Shown: positions 33,834 through 42,971, counted from the stretch's first letter. The stretch: DNA of 50,962 bases from Bradyrhizobium cenepequi (GCF_020329485.1 NZ_JAGKJI010000046.1:1-50962); one strand, 5' to 3'. Notes: generated by a model from the letters alone, not told the origin. Numbers and translations: made by a program.

Positions 33834-35849
33834 TCAGCGCGGTGCGTCGGGTGGCGGCAGTGAGGCTGTGCCGCCATTGAGCAGCGGGGTGATGCGGCGG
33901 ATGGTGACGCGCCGGTTGAGGCGGCTCGGCCCGTCCGTCTGCTCCTTCGGGTTCTGCTCGCCGTAACCCTGGGAGGTCAGGTTTTCCGCAGGGACCTGGA
34001 ACTGTTGGGTCAAGAGCTCCGCCGTCGATTCGGCGCGGCGGTCCGAGAGCGAGAGATTATCCACCTCGTTGCCGACAGCGTCGGTGTGGCCCTCGATCAG
34101 GAACACCTCCTGCGGATTGCGCTGGAGTGCCCGGTTCAGGCCATCGGCGATCACCTGCAGCTTCGCCGCTTGATCTGGAGAGATTTCCCACGATCCGGTG
34201 TCGAAGTTGATGGTGTTGACGTCGATGCTCGGCATCAGCATGCGCACGTTCGGGCTGTAGCGGATCTCGTCGAGCGAATAGCGCCGTTCGATCCGGTCGA
34301 CCGGCGGCGCCACCATGGTCTCGTAGATCACATCCGGCGACGCCTCTTCAGCATCGACGATGTAGCGGTTGTAGGGGATGCGGACCGCCGGCGGTGGCAT
34401 GTCGACATAGAAGCCGCCAACCGCGCGCGGGTCGCGATAGCTGTTGTCGATGATCACCATCTCGCGACCGCGCGGGTCACGCCTGATCCGGCGCAGCAAC
34501 TGGCCGTCGCGACCCATCACCGTGACGACCTGCGAGCCGTCCGGACGCATCACGACCGTGCGGGTCTCGGCGCCGACCGTCTGGGTCTGGACGTCGCGTG
34601 CGCCGTAGCGGAAGCGATCGATCTCGCTGTGACGGACATAGGCCTGGCCGCTCGGGTCGCGGATGATCATACGGCCTGGCTCGGAGATAACGGTGCGGCC
34701 GCCCTCCTGGACCTCGCGCCGTTGGGTGCGGAAGTCCTCGATACGGCGCGGCCCAATCGCCACACCCTCGCGTGAAAACTTGGTGCCGAAGTCGGCCGGG
34801 GGCGGCGGCAATGGCGCGGTGACCGTCGGCGCACGGCGGAACGCAGGCGCAACGGTCGGCGCCGCATTCTGCGCGCGGCCGGGCGGTGGCGCGGCATTCG
34901 GCGCGCCTGGCACGGCAGTGGGAGCCGCGGGCGCGGCATTCGGCGCCACGGCGCCGGGCGTGCCGGGCGCAACGCCGGGGCGCGCCTGCGGTGCTGCGGG
35001 AGCCGCAGGCGGCGTACCTGCAGCGGGCGGCGGGGCGGCAGGAGGCGTCGTCGTCGCACCAGGCCGTGCCGGCGCAGGGGTCGGAGACGGACTTCCCGCA
35101 GCCGGCGGCGTTGCGGGTGTCGGCGTTGCCGCAGGCGCACGCTGAGTCTGCGTCGGCGCGGCGGTTGGTGCAGTCGCAGGCTGCCTGGCGCCGGCGGGCG
35201 GCACTTCCTTTCGCGCGCCGGGCGGCGGCGTCGGAGTGGCTGGCGCCGTGGGCGCAGCGGGTGGCGTTGCCGCGGATGGAGCCGCGGGCGACTGCGTGCG
35301 GGCCGGCGGTGCTGCGCTTGGTGGCGCGGTGCGTGCTGGCGGGGCAGCGGTGGGTGGCGCGGGCTGCTGCGTACGCGCAGGCGGGGCCGCGGTTGGCGGC
35401 GTCGGTGCATGCGGCGCGGCTGCCGGAGGCGGCGTTGGACGCGCGGGCGGTGCAGCCGCTGGAGGCGGCGGTGTCGGCCGTGACGGAGCGCCAGCCGGAG
35501 GTGTCGGCCGCTGTGGCGCAGCAGCGGGAGGCTGCGGTGTTGGCCGTGCCGGTGCAGCAGCAGGAGGCTGTGGTGTCGGTCGCGCTGGAGCGGCGGCCGG
35601 CGGCGCGGAGGGATGTGGAGCGGCGCCCGGGGCCGGCGCACCAGGGTGCTGCGGCGGTCCGGGCTGTTTCGGCGCACCGGCCGGCGGCACGGGCTTCTGT
35701 GGCTGCCTCGGCCGTCCCGCTGGGCCGCCTTCCTCCTTCTCCGCTTGTGCCACGACGAGCGGCGCGGTTTGCGCATGCGATGCGGAGCTGATCAGCTGCG
35801 TCACCGTCAATGCGGTCGTGGCAAGCAGCACGAGGCGAAGGTTTGTCAT
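33834..35849 (-). CDS. OmpA family protein with very long Pro/Ala-rich linker
   Basis: A 671-residue exported protein. The signal peptide is at 1-26 (ending SHA-QT). Residues ~35-330 are almost wholly Pro, Ala, Thr and Gln, with many repeats such as APARPTPQPPAA. Residues ~360-530 form a basic, Arg/Asp-rich domain containing repeated VMRPDGSQVVTVMGRDGQ-type strands. The C-terminal OmpA domain, ~545-665, carries the peptidoglycan-binding pattern LIEGHTDAVGNEVDNLSLSD followed by RRAESTAELL. It should link outer membrane and cell wall, or span the periplasm. ATG 35849 opens the signal peptide. The Pro/Ala linker may vary in length between strains. Confidence 0.88.
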   Translation of the reverse strand: MTNLRLVLLATTALTVTQLISSASHAQTAPLVVAQAEKEEGGPAGRPRQPQKPVPPAGAPKQPGPPQHPGAPAPGAAPHPSAPPAAAPARPTPQPPAAAPARPTPQPPAAAPQRPTPPAGAPSRPTPPPPAAAPPARPTPPPAAAPHAPTPPTAAPPARTQQPAPPTAAPPARTAPPSAAPPARTQSPAAPSAATPPAAPTAPATPTPPPGARKEVPPAGARQPATAPTAAPTQTQRAPAATPTPATPPAAGSPSPTPAPARPGATTTPPAAPPPAAGTPPAAPAAPQARPGVAPGTPGAVAPNAAPAAPTAVPGAPNAAPPPGRAQNAAPTVAPAFRRAPTVTAPLPPPPADFGTKFSREGVAIGPRRIEDFRTQRREVQEGGRTVISEPGRMIIRDPSGQAYVRHSEIDRFRYGARDVQTQTVGAETRTVVMRPDGSQVVTVMGRDGQLLRRIRRDPRGREMVIIDNSYRDPRAVGGFYVDMPPPAVRIPYNRYIVDAEEASPDVIYETMVAPPVDRIERRYSLDEIRYSPNVRMLMPSIDVNTINFDTGSWEISPDQAAKLQVIADGLNRALQRNPQEVFLIEGHTDAVGNEVDNLSLSDRRAESTAELLTQQFQVPAENLTSQGYGEQNPKEQTDGPSRLNRRVTIRRITPLLNGGTASLPPPDAPR

Positions 35850-36061
35850 GATGGCAGGTCCCGGGAAAGTTCTTGGCAATTGGGGGGATGGGCGGGGGCC
35901 GAATAGCTCGACGGTGGAATCAACAGCTATTCGTTAGGCCGCAATGTGGCGGGCGGCAAAGGGGAGGGGCTTTTTATTTCAGTGTTGCAATGACTTGCAG
36001 GGAGGCTTGTTCATTGCTCATTCAGATGAGAGTTGCAAATCGTGGATCTCACCGTTGTTCC

Positions 36062-36292
36062 CTAAGGCGGTTCCTCGGGATCGGTCGGATTCGGCGGACG
36101 CGGCCCGTCCGGCCCGCGGGTCGGCACTTCGTCCGGCAGCCGGCCGGGCAATTCGTCAGGCAGCGGCGGTTCGCCGGGCTCACGCGCTGGCGGCGGCACC
36201 TCGGGGCGCGGATTTCCCGGAGGGATGCCGGGCGGTGGTTCGTTCGGCGTGCCGGGTGTCGTCGGCGGAATCTCGGGCGGTTCGATCGGCAT
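36062..36292 (-). CDS. Small proline/glutamate-rich protein
   Basis: A possible 76-residue protein made of about one-third proline, with many Pro-Glu, Pro-Pro and Gly-Pro pairs (MPIEPPEIPPTTPG at the start, NPTDPEEPP at the end). Low complexity, no membrane segment, no Cys. I do not recognise a named family. The regular PPE/PGE pattern in one frame only, together with a clean ATG and stop, speaks for coding, but no strong ribosome site is visible. It lies between the OmpA gene and the VOC/GST pair on the same strand. Confidence 0.5.
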   Translation of the reverse strand: MPIEPPEIPPTTPGTPNEPPPGIPPGNPRPEVPPPAREPGEPPLPDELPGRLPDEVPTRGPDGPRPPNPTDPEEPP

Positions 36293-36425
36293 CTAGCGTG
36301 TAACCGTGCCGTTGGTTCCGATCGCAGCGCGCGGATCATCATGGATCATGGCTCGCTCCGTTCCGGTTTCGGGAAGTACGATAACGGGACGCGCGGCGCG
36401 ATGTTCCGGTCTCTCAAGGTCGGAA

Positions 36426-36809
36426 TCATTTCGGCGCGTGGCAGACCGCTTCGATGTTGTGGCCATCGGGATCCAACACGAACGCGCCGTAGTAGTTGGG
36501 ATGGTAGTGCGCGCGGATACCAGGCGCGCCATTGTCGCGTCCGCCGGCTGCGATCGCAGCCTTGTAGAAGGCATCCACGGTCGCGCGGTCCTTTGCCACG
36601 ATTGCGACATGCAGCGGCTTCTCAAGCCCGCCTTCGCCGCCGATCCAGAAATCCGGCTTACCGCCGGCACCGAAGCCGGCTGCCCGATAGGCGCGGTTCT
36701 CCTGAGTGACTTCCATGATCAGCGTGTAGTCGAGCGGCGCCAGCGCCTGCTGATAGAACGCCAGGGAACGCTGATAGTCGGAAACCGGAAAACCGATGTG
36801 ATCGATCAT
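36426..36809 (-). CDS. VOC family (glyoxalase/bleomycin-resistance-like) protein
   Basis: A 127-residue protein with the paired beta-alpha-beta-beta-beta units of the VOC superfamily: MIDHIGFPVSDYQRSLAFYQ at the start, and YGAFVLDPDGHNIEAVCH at the end. His4 and the C-terminal Glu of NIEAV are the usual metal ligands, so it could be a metal-dependent lyase, isomerase or dioxygenase-like enzyme. Its ATG overlaps the TGA of the upstream GST gene (TGATG), so the two are translationally coupled and probably act on the same glutathione- or thiol-linked compound. Confidence 0.88.
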   Translation of the reverse strand: MIDHIGFPVSDYQRSLAFYQQALAPLDYTLIMEVTQENRAYRAAGFGAGGKPDFWIGGEGGLEKPLHVAIVAKDRATVDAFYKAAIAAGGRDNGAPGIRAHYHPNYYGAFVLDPDGHNIEAVCHAPK

Positions 36810-37762
36810 CAAGACTCTCCTTCGGCCTGTCTGTCGTGATCAAACACCAGGAAGCCGGCCCGCGGGAAGTGCACCACCACTTCGCCGGCGCGGGGGTCGT
36901 GCCTGCGGATCGCGATATGCTGTGAGGACAGCGAGACGATCTCACCGCTCACTTTGATCTTGCCGTAGTCATCGGGCATCACCTCGACCAGATCGCCCGG
37001 CTTGCGGCCGTTGGGGTCGTACGGATCGGGCAAGGCGGTGCTCCGCGGCGTGGCGCCAGCGGCGATTTCGAGTGCGGCGGCAGGCGAAATCTCCTTGCAT
37101 GGCTTGTGCTCGATGGCGCGAATGCGTGCTTCCCATGATCGCGTGGCGGGGAATTCGGAGAGCATCTTGTCGAGGTAGGGAAGATTGGTGCGCACGTACC
37201 AGATATTCATGTAGGCGTTGACGTCGCACAGGCTGGCGCGGTCGCCGCACATCCAGCTGTGGCCGTTGCGAAGCTGGGCCTCGATCCATTGCAGGTGGGC
37301 GCGAAACTGGTCGCGCATCTGCGGGATCAACTCCCGCATGGCGGCAACGTCGAACTTGGCGCCGCGCAGCTTCTCACGGTCGTCGATGAACTCCTTTGGC
37401 ACGTTGTCGGCCACCGAACCGAAAATCAGATTGACGGTGTTCTGGAAGAACGGCCGGTCGGTCCACATCGCCGTCGCGGCGGCAAGCCCGTAGTAGCCGC
37501 TCGGGAACAGCGTCGGTTGCGGATAGCGCCGCTCCAGTTCGCGGGCGATGCATTGGGTATCGCAGTAGATGTCGGCGCCGATCTGCATCACCGGGGTCCG
37601 CCGGTAGCCTCCCGTCATCGGCATCAGATCCGGTCGGGGCATGATCCGGGAAATCAGCACCGAGGTCCATGTGACGTTCTTCAGCGCCAGGATCAGCCGT
37701 ATCTTCTCCGAGAACGGCGATTGGGGAAAATGATGGAGGATGACGGGATACTCGGGACTCAT
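36809..37762 (-). CDS. Glutathione S-transferase family protein with C-terminal extension
   Basis: A 317-residue protein. Residues ~5-85 are the thioredoxin-like glutathione-binding half (LHHFPQSPFSEKIRLILALK, with the Ser of SPFSEK as likely thiol-activating residue, then TPVMQIGADIYCDTQ). The helical half runs to ~215. A further ~95 residues follow (from about DPYDPNGRKPGDLVEV), containing beta-rich sequence with RHDPRAGEVVVHFPRAG, which standard GSTs of ~210 residues lack. GGGAGGGGAACG lies just before the ATG. Coupled to the VOC protein downstream. Confidence 0.87.
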   Translation of the reverse strand: MSPEYPVILHHFPQSPFSEKIRLILALKNVTWTSVLISRIMPRPDLMPMTGGYRRTPVMQIGADIYCDTQCIARELERRYPQPTLFPSGYYGLAAATAMWTDRPFFQNTVNLIFGSVADNVPKEFIDDREKLRGAKFDVAAMRELIPQMRDQFRAHLQWIEAQLRNGHSWMCGDRASLCDVNAYMNIWYVRTNLPYLDKMLSEFPATRSWEARIRAIEHKPCKEISPAAALEIAAGATPRSTALPDPYDPNGRKPGDLVEVMPDDYGKIKVSGEIVSLSSQHIAIRRHDPRAGEVVVHFPRAGFLVFDHDRQAEGES

Positions 37763-37786
37763 CGTTCCCCTCCCAGGTTGACGTTT

Positions 37787-37908
37787 GGATCATGACCCGA
37801 TTGGAAGGAATCGGATCATGATCTCATCTCTTTGTCGGAGCAGGATCCTTTCGGAGAACCGGCTGTCCCTTTGCGCCAACATGGCTCTTCGGGTCCGGAT
37901 CATGCTCC
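37787..37908. repeat. Intergenic repeat, family G (GGATCATG)
   Basis: Contains GGATCATGACCCGATTGG, CGGATCATGATC, then CGGAGAACCGG and GGGTCCGGATCATGCTCC. The GGATCATG core occurs three times, and the ends form the GAGCATGATCCGGA-type element I recall as frequent between genes in this group. It lies between the GST gene start and the histidine kinase stop, both on the minus strand, and fills most of the 195-base gap. Confidence 0.5.
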
Positions 37909-37957
37909 TGGGAAAGGCTAACCCCGGCCCGGGCCGGTTACAATGGATCGGCGCGCG

Positions 37958-40105
37958 TCAGGACGACGCCGCCTTCGGCGTTCGTGCTGCTTTCGGCCGG
38001 GAGACCTTGTGCAGCACGTGCGAGAGCTGCTCGATTGAATAGGGCTTTTGCAGGAAGTCGAACCCATAGCTGCCCCGCTGCGCCAGCACCTGGCTGTAGC
38101 CGCTGGTCAGCACGATCGGCAGATCGGGGTTGCGGCGGCGGACTTCCTCGGCGAGCTCGATGCCGCTCATGCCAGGCATCGCGACGTCGGTGAACACCAC
38201 GTCGAAGCGGGCGGCGTCGCCAGCCAAGGCTTCCAGCGCTTGCGTGGCGTTCTCGACCAGGGTCGCGGCGTAGCCGAGTTCGGTAAGCGCGTCGGCCGCG
38301 AACCTGCCGACCTCGATATTGTCCTCGACCACCAGCACCGACATGCCGCTGCCGTCGACCGGCGGCGCATCCGCGGCCGCGAATTGCTGCAGCGTTGGAC
38401 CGATCGCCGCGGCGCGGGGCAGATAGAGGGTGAAGGTGGAGCCTTTGCCGACCTCGCTGACGACGACAATCTCGCCGCCGGACTGCTTGGCGAATCCGAA
38501 CACTTGCGACAGCCCGAGCCCGGTGCCGTGACCGACCTGCTTGGTGGTGAAGAAGGGTTCGAAGATGCGCCCGAGCTGATCCTGCGGAATGCCGATGCCG
38601 GTGTCTCCGACCGCCACCGCGACATAGCCCTGCGGCGCCGGCGGATGGCCGTCGCGAACGGGCAATTCAGCGGCACAACGCACCGCGATCGTCAGGCGGC
38701 CCGCGCCATCCATGGCGTCGCGCGCATTGACGGCCATGTTGATGATCGCGGTCTCGAGCTGGCCGGCATCGGCGTTGATGAAGCAGGGTTCGTCGGGGAG
38801 CCTGGTGATGATCTCGATTCGCGGCCCCACCAACGTTCCGATCATTTCGCCCAGCACCTGAACGCTCTGGCCGACGTCGAACAGTTCGGGCTTGAGCGTC
38901 TGCCGTCGCGCGAAGGCAAGCAGTTGGCCGGTCAGTTTCGAGGCCCGGTTGACCGTCTCCGAAATCGCATCGATGTAACGCAGCCGCCGCTGCTCCGGCA
39001 GGTTCGGTCGCCGCAGCATATCGATGGAGGCGCGGATCACGGTCAGCAGATTGTTGAAGTCGTGGGCGACGCCGCCGGTCAGCTGGCCCAGCGCCTCCAG
39101 CCGCTGCCCATGCTTCAGTGCTTCCTCGGCCTCAAGGCGTCTTTGGGCCTCCTCATGCAGGCGTCGCGTGCGCCGCAGCGCCAAGGCGAGCAGGAGGAAC
39201 AACAGCGCGGTGGCCGGCACGCCGAAGATCAGGTGCTGGCTGATGGTCGCGAGCCAGCGCGCGCGGATCGCCGAGGTCTCGAGCCCCGCGCTGACATAGA
39301 TCGGATATTCGGCGAGCCGCCGATAACCGAGGCGGCGTTCAATGCCGTCGACCGGCGATGTGACGGTGACCAGACTGCCGTCGGGGATCGCCGCAAGTTT
39401 CTGCCCGACCGGTCCGTCAGGATCGAGGCGAAACTCGCGGTCGGCCCTGGGATAGCCAGCCAGCATCGCGCCGTCGGTGCGTCCGAGCGCGAAGAAGCTG
39501 CCGGGCTCGCGGCCGATCCGCGCGTAGAAATTCTCGAAATACTCGGGCAGAACCGATGCCTGGATCACGCCGGCAAAGTCGCCTTGCGCGCTCAGTCGCC
39601 GGCGGCTGACGCCGAAGAATGGTGCGCCCCGATAGGGCGGCCGCGGCGTCAGCACTTCACCGATATAGGTGCCGATGTCGCCTGGGGCATGTACCCTGAA
39701 ATACGCCCGGTCCGAGAAATCGATGTCGGGCGCCGGGGCAACCAGGCTGTTGACCAAGGCGTGGCCCCTGGCGTCGAAGACCCAGGCCGATTTCACCTGG
39801 GGCAGCGATGCCGTGAGCTGTTGCAGCCGCTGATGCAGGCTCTCTTCGCGCGAACGGATGCCGGCATCGGGAAGGCTGCGGATGATTTCCGCGATCTCCG
39901 ACAGCGCACGGTCGATGGTCTCGAACACTTTCAACGCATGCTCATGCGCGACATCGAGCGTGCGCTCAATCTCCCGGTCGGCGGCCTGGTTGATTGAATT
40001 CCAGGAGATCACTGAGGCAAAAACGAACAGCGCCAGCGGAAGGGCCAGGGAAGCGGCCATCATCCATTGCAACAGTTTCAGCGAATGGCGTTGTGCGGTC
40101 TGCAC
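37958..40105 (-). CDS. Hybrid sensor histidine kinase/response regulator
   Basis: A 715-residue membrane sensor. Helices at ~14-35 and ~285-305 frame a periplasmic double-Cache/PDC-type domain (~40-280) that probably binds a small ligand. Then come the dimerisation/phosphoacceptor domain with His348 (GGVAHDFNNLL) and the ATPase domain with NAVNARDAM, GDTGIGIPQDQLGRIFEPFF and GTGLGLSQV. A C-terminal receiver carries Asp640 (VVFTDVAMPGM) and Lys near LQKPYS. The receiver usually controls or relays phosphate to a separate partner; none is adjacent, but the orphan receiver at 15573-15944 is one candidate in the window. Confidence 0.93.
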   Translation of the reverse strand: MQTAQRHSLKLLQWMMAASLALPLALFVFASVISWNSINQAADREIERTLDVAHEHALKVFETIDRALSEIAEIIRSLPDAGIRSREESLHQRLQQLTASLPQVKSAWVFDARGHALVNSLVAPAPDIDFSDRAYFRVHAPGDIGTYIGEVLTPRPPYRGAPFFGVSRRRLSAQGDFAGVIQASVLPEYFENFYARIGREPGSFFALGRTDGAMLAGYPRADREFRLDPDGPVGQKLAAIPDGSLVTVTSPVDGIERRLGYRRLAEYPIYVSAGLETSAIRARWLATISQHLIFGVPATALLFLLLALALRRTRRLHEEAQRRLEAEEALKHGQRLEALGQLTGGVAHDFNNLLTVIRASIDMLRRPNLPEQRRLRYIDAISETVNRASKLTGQLLAFARRQTLKPELFDVGQSVQVLGEMIGTLVGPRIEIITRLPDEPCFINADAGQLETAIINMAVNARDAMDGAGRLTIAVRCAAELPVRDGHPPAPQGYVAVAVGDTGIGIPQDQLGRIFEPFFTTKQVGHGTGLGLSQVFGFAKQSGGEIVVVSEVGKGSTFTLYLPRAAAIGPTLQQFAAADAPPVDGSGMSVLVVEDNIEVGRFAADALTELGYAATLVENATQALEALAGDAARFDVVFTDVAMPGMSGIELAEEVRRRNPDLPIVLTSGYSQVLAQRGSYGFDFLQKPYSIEQLSHVLHKVSRPKAARTPKAASS

Positions 40106-40333
40106 GGGCTCTCCGGTTCGGCTGCAACCTTAACGCAAAATTCGGCTGGGGAGAAAGGGGAGCGGGTGCGCCTTCCTGGCCGCCATCGCCGGCCAGTTCC
40201 GTCCAGGCATCCCAACTTGTCGTGCGTTATGGAAAGCCGGCGCATGCTTTCAGAAAGATAAGACTGAGCCGTCCGGGGCACACTTGAGGGCCAAGCGCCA
40301 GATGCCTGCCCGAGCCAGAAATGGAGATCATAC

Positions 40334-40807
40334 ATGGCCGAGAGCCGTCCCCCCTTTCCACCTTTCAGTCACGAGACTGCCGTACAGAAAGCGCGCGGCG
40401 CGGAAGACGCCTGGAATTCCTGCAATCCGGAACGCGTCTCACTCGCCTACACGCCGGACAGCAACTGGCGAAACCGGTCGGAATTCATCAACGGTCGCGC
40501 CGAGATTGTCGCCTTTCTCACGCGGAAATGGATAAAGGAGCTGGACTACCGCCTGATCAAGGAGCTTTGGGCGTTCACCGACAACCGCATCGCGGTGCGC
40601 TTCAGCTATGAATGGCACGACGATTCCGGAAACTGGTTTCGTTCCTACGGAAACGAGAACTGGGAATTTGCCGCGAACGGGCTGATGCAAAAGCGGTTCG
40701 CCTGCATCAACGATCTCCCCATCAAGGAATCCGAACGGAAATTCCACTGGGATCGTTCGGGACCTCGTCCCGCCGATCACCCAGGGCTTTCCGATCTCGG
40801 GCTTTGA
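40334..40807 (+). CDS. DUF1348 family NTF2-like protein
   Basis: A 157-residue soluble protein of the DUF1348 family (SnoaL/NTF2-like fold). The family hallmarks are visible: AWNSCNPERVSLAYTPDS, WRNRSEFINGRAEIVAFLTRKW given by its core INGRAEIVAFL, and RFSYEWHDDSGNWFRSYGNENW shortened here to SYEWHDDSGNWFRSYGNENW. Members are ~150 residues, so it is complete. Function is not established. GGAG lies about nine bases before ATG 40334. It is divergent from the hybrid kinase gene, with about 230 bases in between. Confidence 0.9.
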   Translation: MAESRPPFPPFSHETAVQKARGAEDAWNSCNPERVSLAYTPDSNWRNRSEFINGRAEIVAFLTRKWIKELDYRLIKELWAFTDNRIAVRFSYEWHDDSGNWFRSYGNENWEFAANGLMQKRFACINDLPIKESERKFHWDRSGPRPADHPGLSDLGL

Positions 40808-40958
40808 ACGTCTCTGTTCGGATGGACGCCGCAGCCATGCGCTTCATCGCGGCTATTTGGCGGGTCTTACAACCGCAACTGTTCTCCCGAATTATTGAAA
40901 TCACGCTGTAGCAAGCCGCGCCGATTCTGGCCGCTCCATATCGGAAGGAGGTCAGCCG

Positions 40959-41273
40959 ATGACACCAACGGCAATGAAGCTTGGGAGAGCAATCGTGCGT
41001 GAGATGATTGGAGCAGCGATCCTGGCAGCTTTACTCTCTGGTCGTACAGCCACGGCCGAGACAGTGGGGCTGGCGAAGCCATCGCCCTCGGCTGTCTCGT
41101 CAGGCATGTCCGATGCCTCATCGCAGACGCTAGGCCAGCCGTGGCCCGCTCCGGTCGGCCATCGTCAGCCCCAGGCGAAGGACCTGCCGTCGCAGAGTCC
41201 GAACGAGCTCGATCGCATCAGCGAAGAGGATCGTGCTGTCGACCGCAAGCTCACGATCTGCCACGGTTGTTGA
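40959..41273 (+). CDS. Small exported protein of unknown function
   Basis: A 104-residue protein with a signal peptide (residues ~1-34: basic start, hydrophobic IGAAILAALLSG, ending ATA-ET). The mature part is rich in Ser, Pro and Gln and ends NELDRISEEDRAVDRKLTICHGC, given by its core RISEEDRAVDRKL plus the final CHGC. The near-perfect ribosome site AAGGAGGT (40945-40952) six bases before the ATG shows it is a true gene. The terminal Cys-x-x-Cys could bind metal or form a disulfide. I do not recognise a named family. Confidence 0.75.
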   Translation: MTPTAMKLGRAIVREMIGAAILAALLSGRTATAETVGLAKPSPSAVSSGMSDASSQTLGQPWPAPVGHRQPQAKDLPSQSPNELDRISEEDRAVDRKLTICHGC

Positions 41274-41464
41274 GCTTCGTGGGGACGCGTCTATCGTCCC
41301 GTGCGTCCTGGCCGGTGTGGACGCACGGGACAACATTTCGAATGTAACTCGTCGCCGATTCATTGAAACGATCCTGTAGCTCTGCAACGTTATTGAAGCC
41401 GGCAACCACATCAATCCTCTCCGCCATGACGTGCTTCATCCGTTTGCCTGTAGATTGCAGATAA

Positions 41465-41483
41465 ATCATATGACATGCGTGAT
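41465..41483. promoter_or_regulatory. Possible LysR-type binding site
   Basis: ATCA-N11-TGAT (41465-41483) fits the T-N11-A dyad bound by LysR-type regulators. It lies 56 bases before the lysR ATG, so it could serve autoregulation, and through read-through the cupin gene. Such short motifs occur by chance, so support is modest. Confidence 0.35.
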
Positions 41484-41538
41484 TCCGGCCTGGCCGGAGC
41501 GACGAGATCCGAATTTGGCGTGACAAGAGGAACGCCGA

Positions 41539-42423
41539 ATGGACCTCAACTCTCTTCAAACCTTCGTCGCAGTGGTGCGGGCCGGCGGATTCGCGGCAGC
41601 CGCACGTCAGACCGATACGCCGCGCTCGTCCGTCAGTTTGCGCATCCGAACGTTGGAAAGGACGCTCGGCGTGCGCCTCTTCAAGCGTTCGACTCGCGCT
41701 TTTTCGCTCACCACGGACGGGGCCGAACTGTATCGGCGCTCTGCGGAGCCTTTGGCCTCCCTTGCCGGCGCGCTCGCCGGCGTAGGCAAAGCAGGCACCA
41801 CCTATGTCGGTGGAATCCGTCTGACGGCGCCGGCGGATTTTCCGCCCGAAATCATCGCAGGCGCCGTATCCGAATTTCGTGAAGCGCATCCCGCCGTGCG
41901 GTTTGAGGTCCTGCTCACGAACGATGTGCTCGACCTCATCTCCGAAAACATCGATATCGCCCTTCGCATTGGCGCTTCCAACCCGCAGGAAGCGCTCGTC
42001 AGGGGCGTTCTCGACATGGAGTTTGGCCTCTATGCCAGCGCCGAATATCTGGGCAGACACGGCGTGCCAACCAGCATACACGCGGTGAGCACCCTGATTG
42101 GACCCGAGCGGCCCGAGCTGCGCCGCCTTCTGTCCCGCGCTCTCAAGAACGGGGTTGAGTTTCCGCAGTTTCAAGTCGCGGTGGACAATTTCGCCCTGGT
42201 GCGTGAATTCGTCTTGCTGCATCAAGGCGTCGGGTTGCTGCCGCAATCGTTATGCCGCGCCGAACTTGCATCCAAAGCCATCGTGCCCGTGCTGCCGAAC
42301 CTGTTCTCGGGATCGACCCGGCTCCATCTCACCTTTCCATCGCGCGCCGACCTCAATCCCAAGGTCAATGCATTTGCGCAAGTCCTGGCGCGCCATCTGG
42401 AGGCTGCAGCGGCCGGACGATGA
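41539..42423 (+). CDS. LysR family transcriptional regulator
   Basis: A 294-residue regulator. The winged helix-turn-helix is at residues 1-60 (LNSLQTFVAVVRAGGFAAAA, then PRSSVSLRIRTLERTLGVRL), and the effector-binding domain of the periplasmic-binding type fills ~90-290. It has the IRLTAPADFPPEI start and IDIALRIG strand typical of the CrgA/PA-type subgroup. Start ATG 41539 follows GAGG. The cupin gene begins about 115 bases after its stop on the same strand, suggesting it controls or is co-transcribed with that gene. The signal is unknown. Confidence 0.93.
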   Translation: MDLNSLQTFVAVVRAGGFAAAARQTDTPRSSVSLRIRTLERTLGVRLFKRSTRAFSLTTDGAELYRRSAEPLASLAGALAGVGKAGTTYVGGIRLTAPADFPPEIIAGAVSEFREAHPAVRFEVLLTNDVLDLISENIDIALRIGASNPQEALVRGVLDMEFGLYASAEYLGRHGVPTSIHAVSTLIGPERPELRRLLSRALKNGVEFPQFQVAVDNFALVREFVLLHQGVGLLPQSLCRAELASKAIVPVLPNLFSGSTRLHLTFPSRADLNPKVNAFAQVLARHLEAAAAGR

Positions 42424-42536
42424 TGCGCTCGATTGGCCAGTATCCTGGTCGTTCTGTCCGGATCGGCGAGGCTACTGAGGATACGCGCGATTGCCATATG
42501 CAGTTTCTCAGACAGCAACCTTGCTCTGGAGCGAAC

Positions 42537-42971
42537 ATGCAAGCCGACATCACCACGGCATTCGAAACGACAGAATTCGCCGGAATCACCACAGGGATCA
42601 TCAACCCCTATCCAAGTCCCTTCACGATCCTCGACATGACGATCAAGCCCGGCGCCGGCGCACCTGCGCACATCTCCGCCACCGAAGACAAGCTCTTCAT
42701 GGTGATTGAAGGCCAACTGAAGTACCTCGTCGGCGATCGCACCGCCGTGGTGGCACCGGGCGCGCGGGTCCTGGTCCCGAGGGGTACGGTCCACGGCTTT
42801 ACCAATGTCGGGGACGCCGACGCGCGGCATATTCTGGTGTCGACGCCGCGCCGCCATGAAGAGTTCTTCCGCGACCTGCACGACATTCCCGACCCCCGGG
42901 AGGAGCATATGGACCTCTTGCCCGGCATCGCCGCGCGCCACGATCAGGCGATCGTCGGGCCTCTGCCTTGA
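42537..42971 (+). CDS. Cupin domain-containing protein
   Basis: A 144-residue single-domain cupin (beta barrel). Cupin motif 1 is GAGAPAHISATEDKLFMVIEG, shown here as PAHISATEDKLFMVIEG, with His and Glu metal ligands; motif 2 is PRGTVHGFTNVG with His. The metal site looks complete (His, Glu, His), though the second His of motif 1 is replaced by Ser. The C-terminal region contains a short acidic tail. ATG 42537 was chosen for GGAG five bases upstream; ATG 42498 would add 13 residues. Downstream of and possibly under control of the LysR gene. The substrate is unknown. Confidence 0.85.
   Translation: MQADITTAFETTEFAGITTGIINPYPSPFTILDMTIKPGAGAPAHISATEDKLFMVIEGQLKYLVGDRTAVVAPGARVLVPRGTVHGFTNVGDADARHILVSTPRRHEEFFRDLHDIPDPREEHMDLLPGIAARHDQAIVGPLP

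Noticed and set aside
34900..35700. Direct repeats suggesting a CRISPR-like array
   Set aside because: They encode Pro/Ala-rich protein repeats in frame, with no regular spacer length and no cas genes nearby.
34667..35791. Long open frames in other phases across the Pro/Ala-rich part of the OmpA gene
   Set aside because: Repetitive GC-rich DNA lacks stops in every phase. Only the minus-strand frame has a signal peptide and OmpA domain.
38048..39997. A 649-codon open frame on the plus strand opposite the histidine kinase
   Set aside because: Antisense of a clearly recognised kinase; composition is typical of a shadow frame and no domain is visible.
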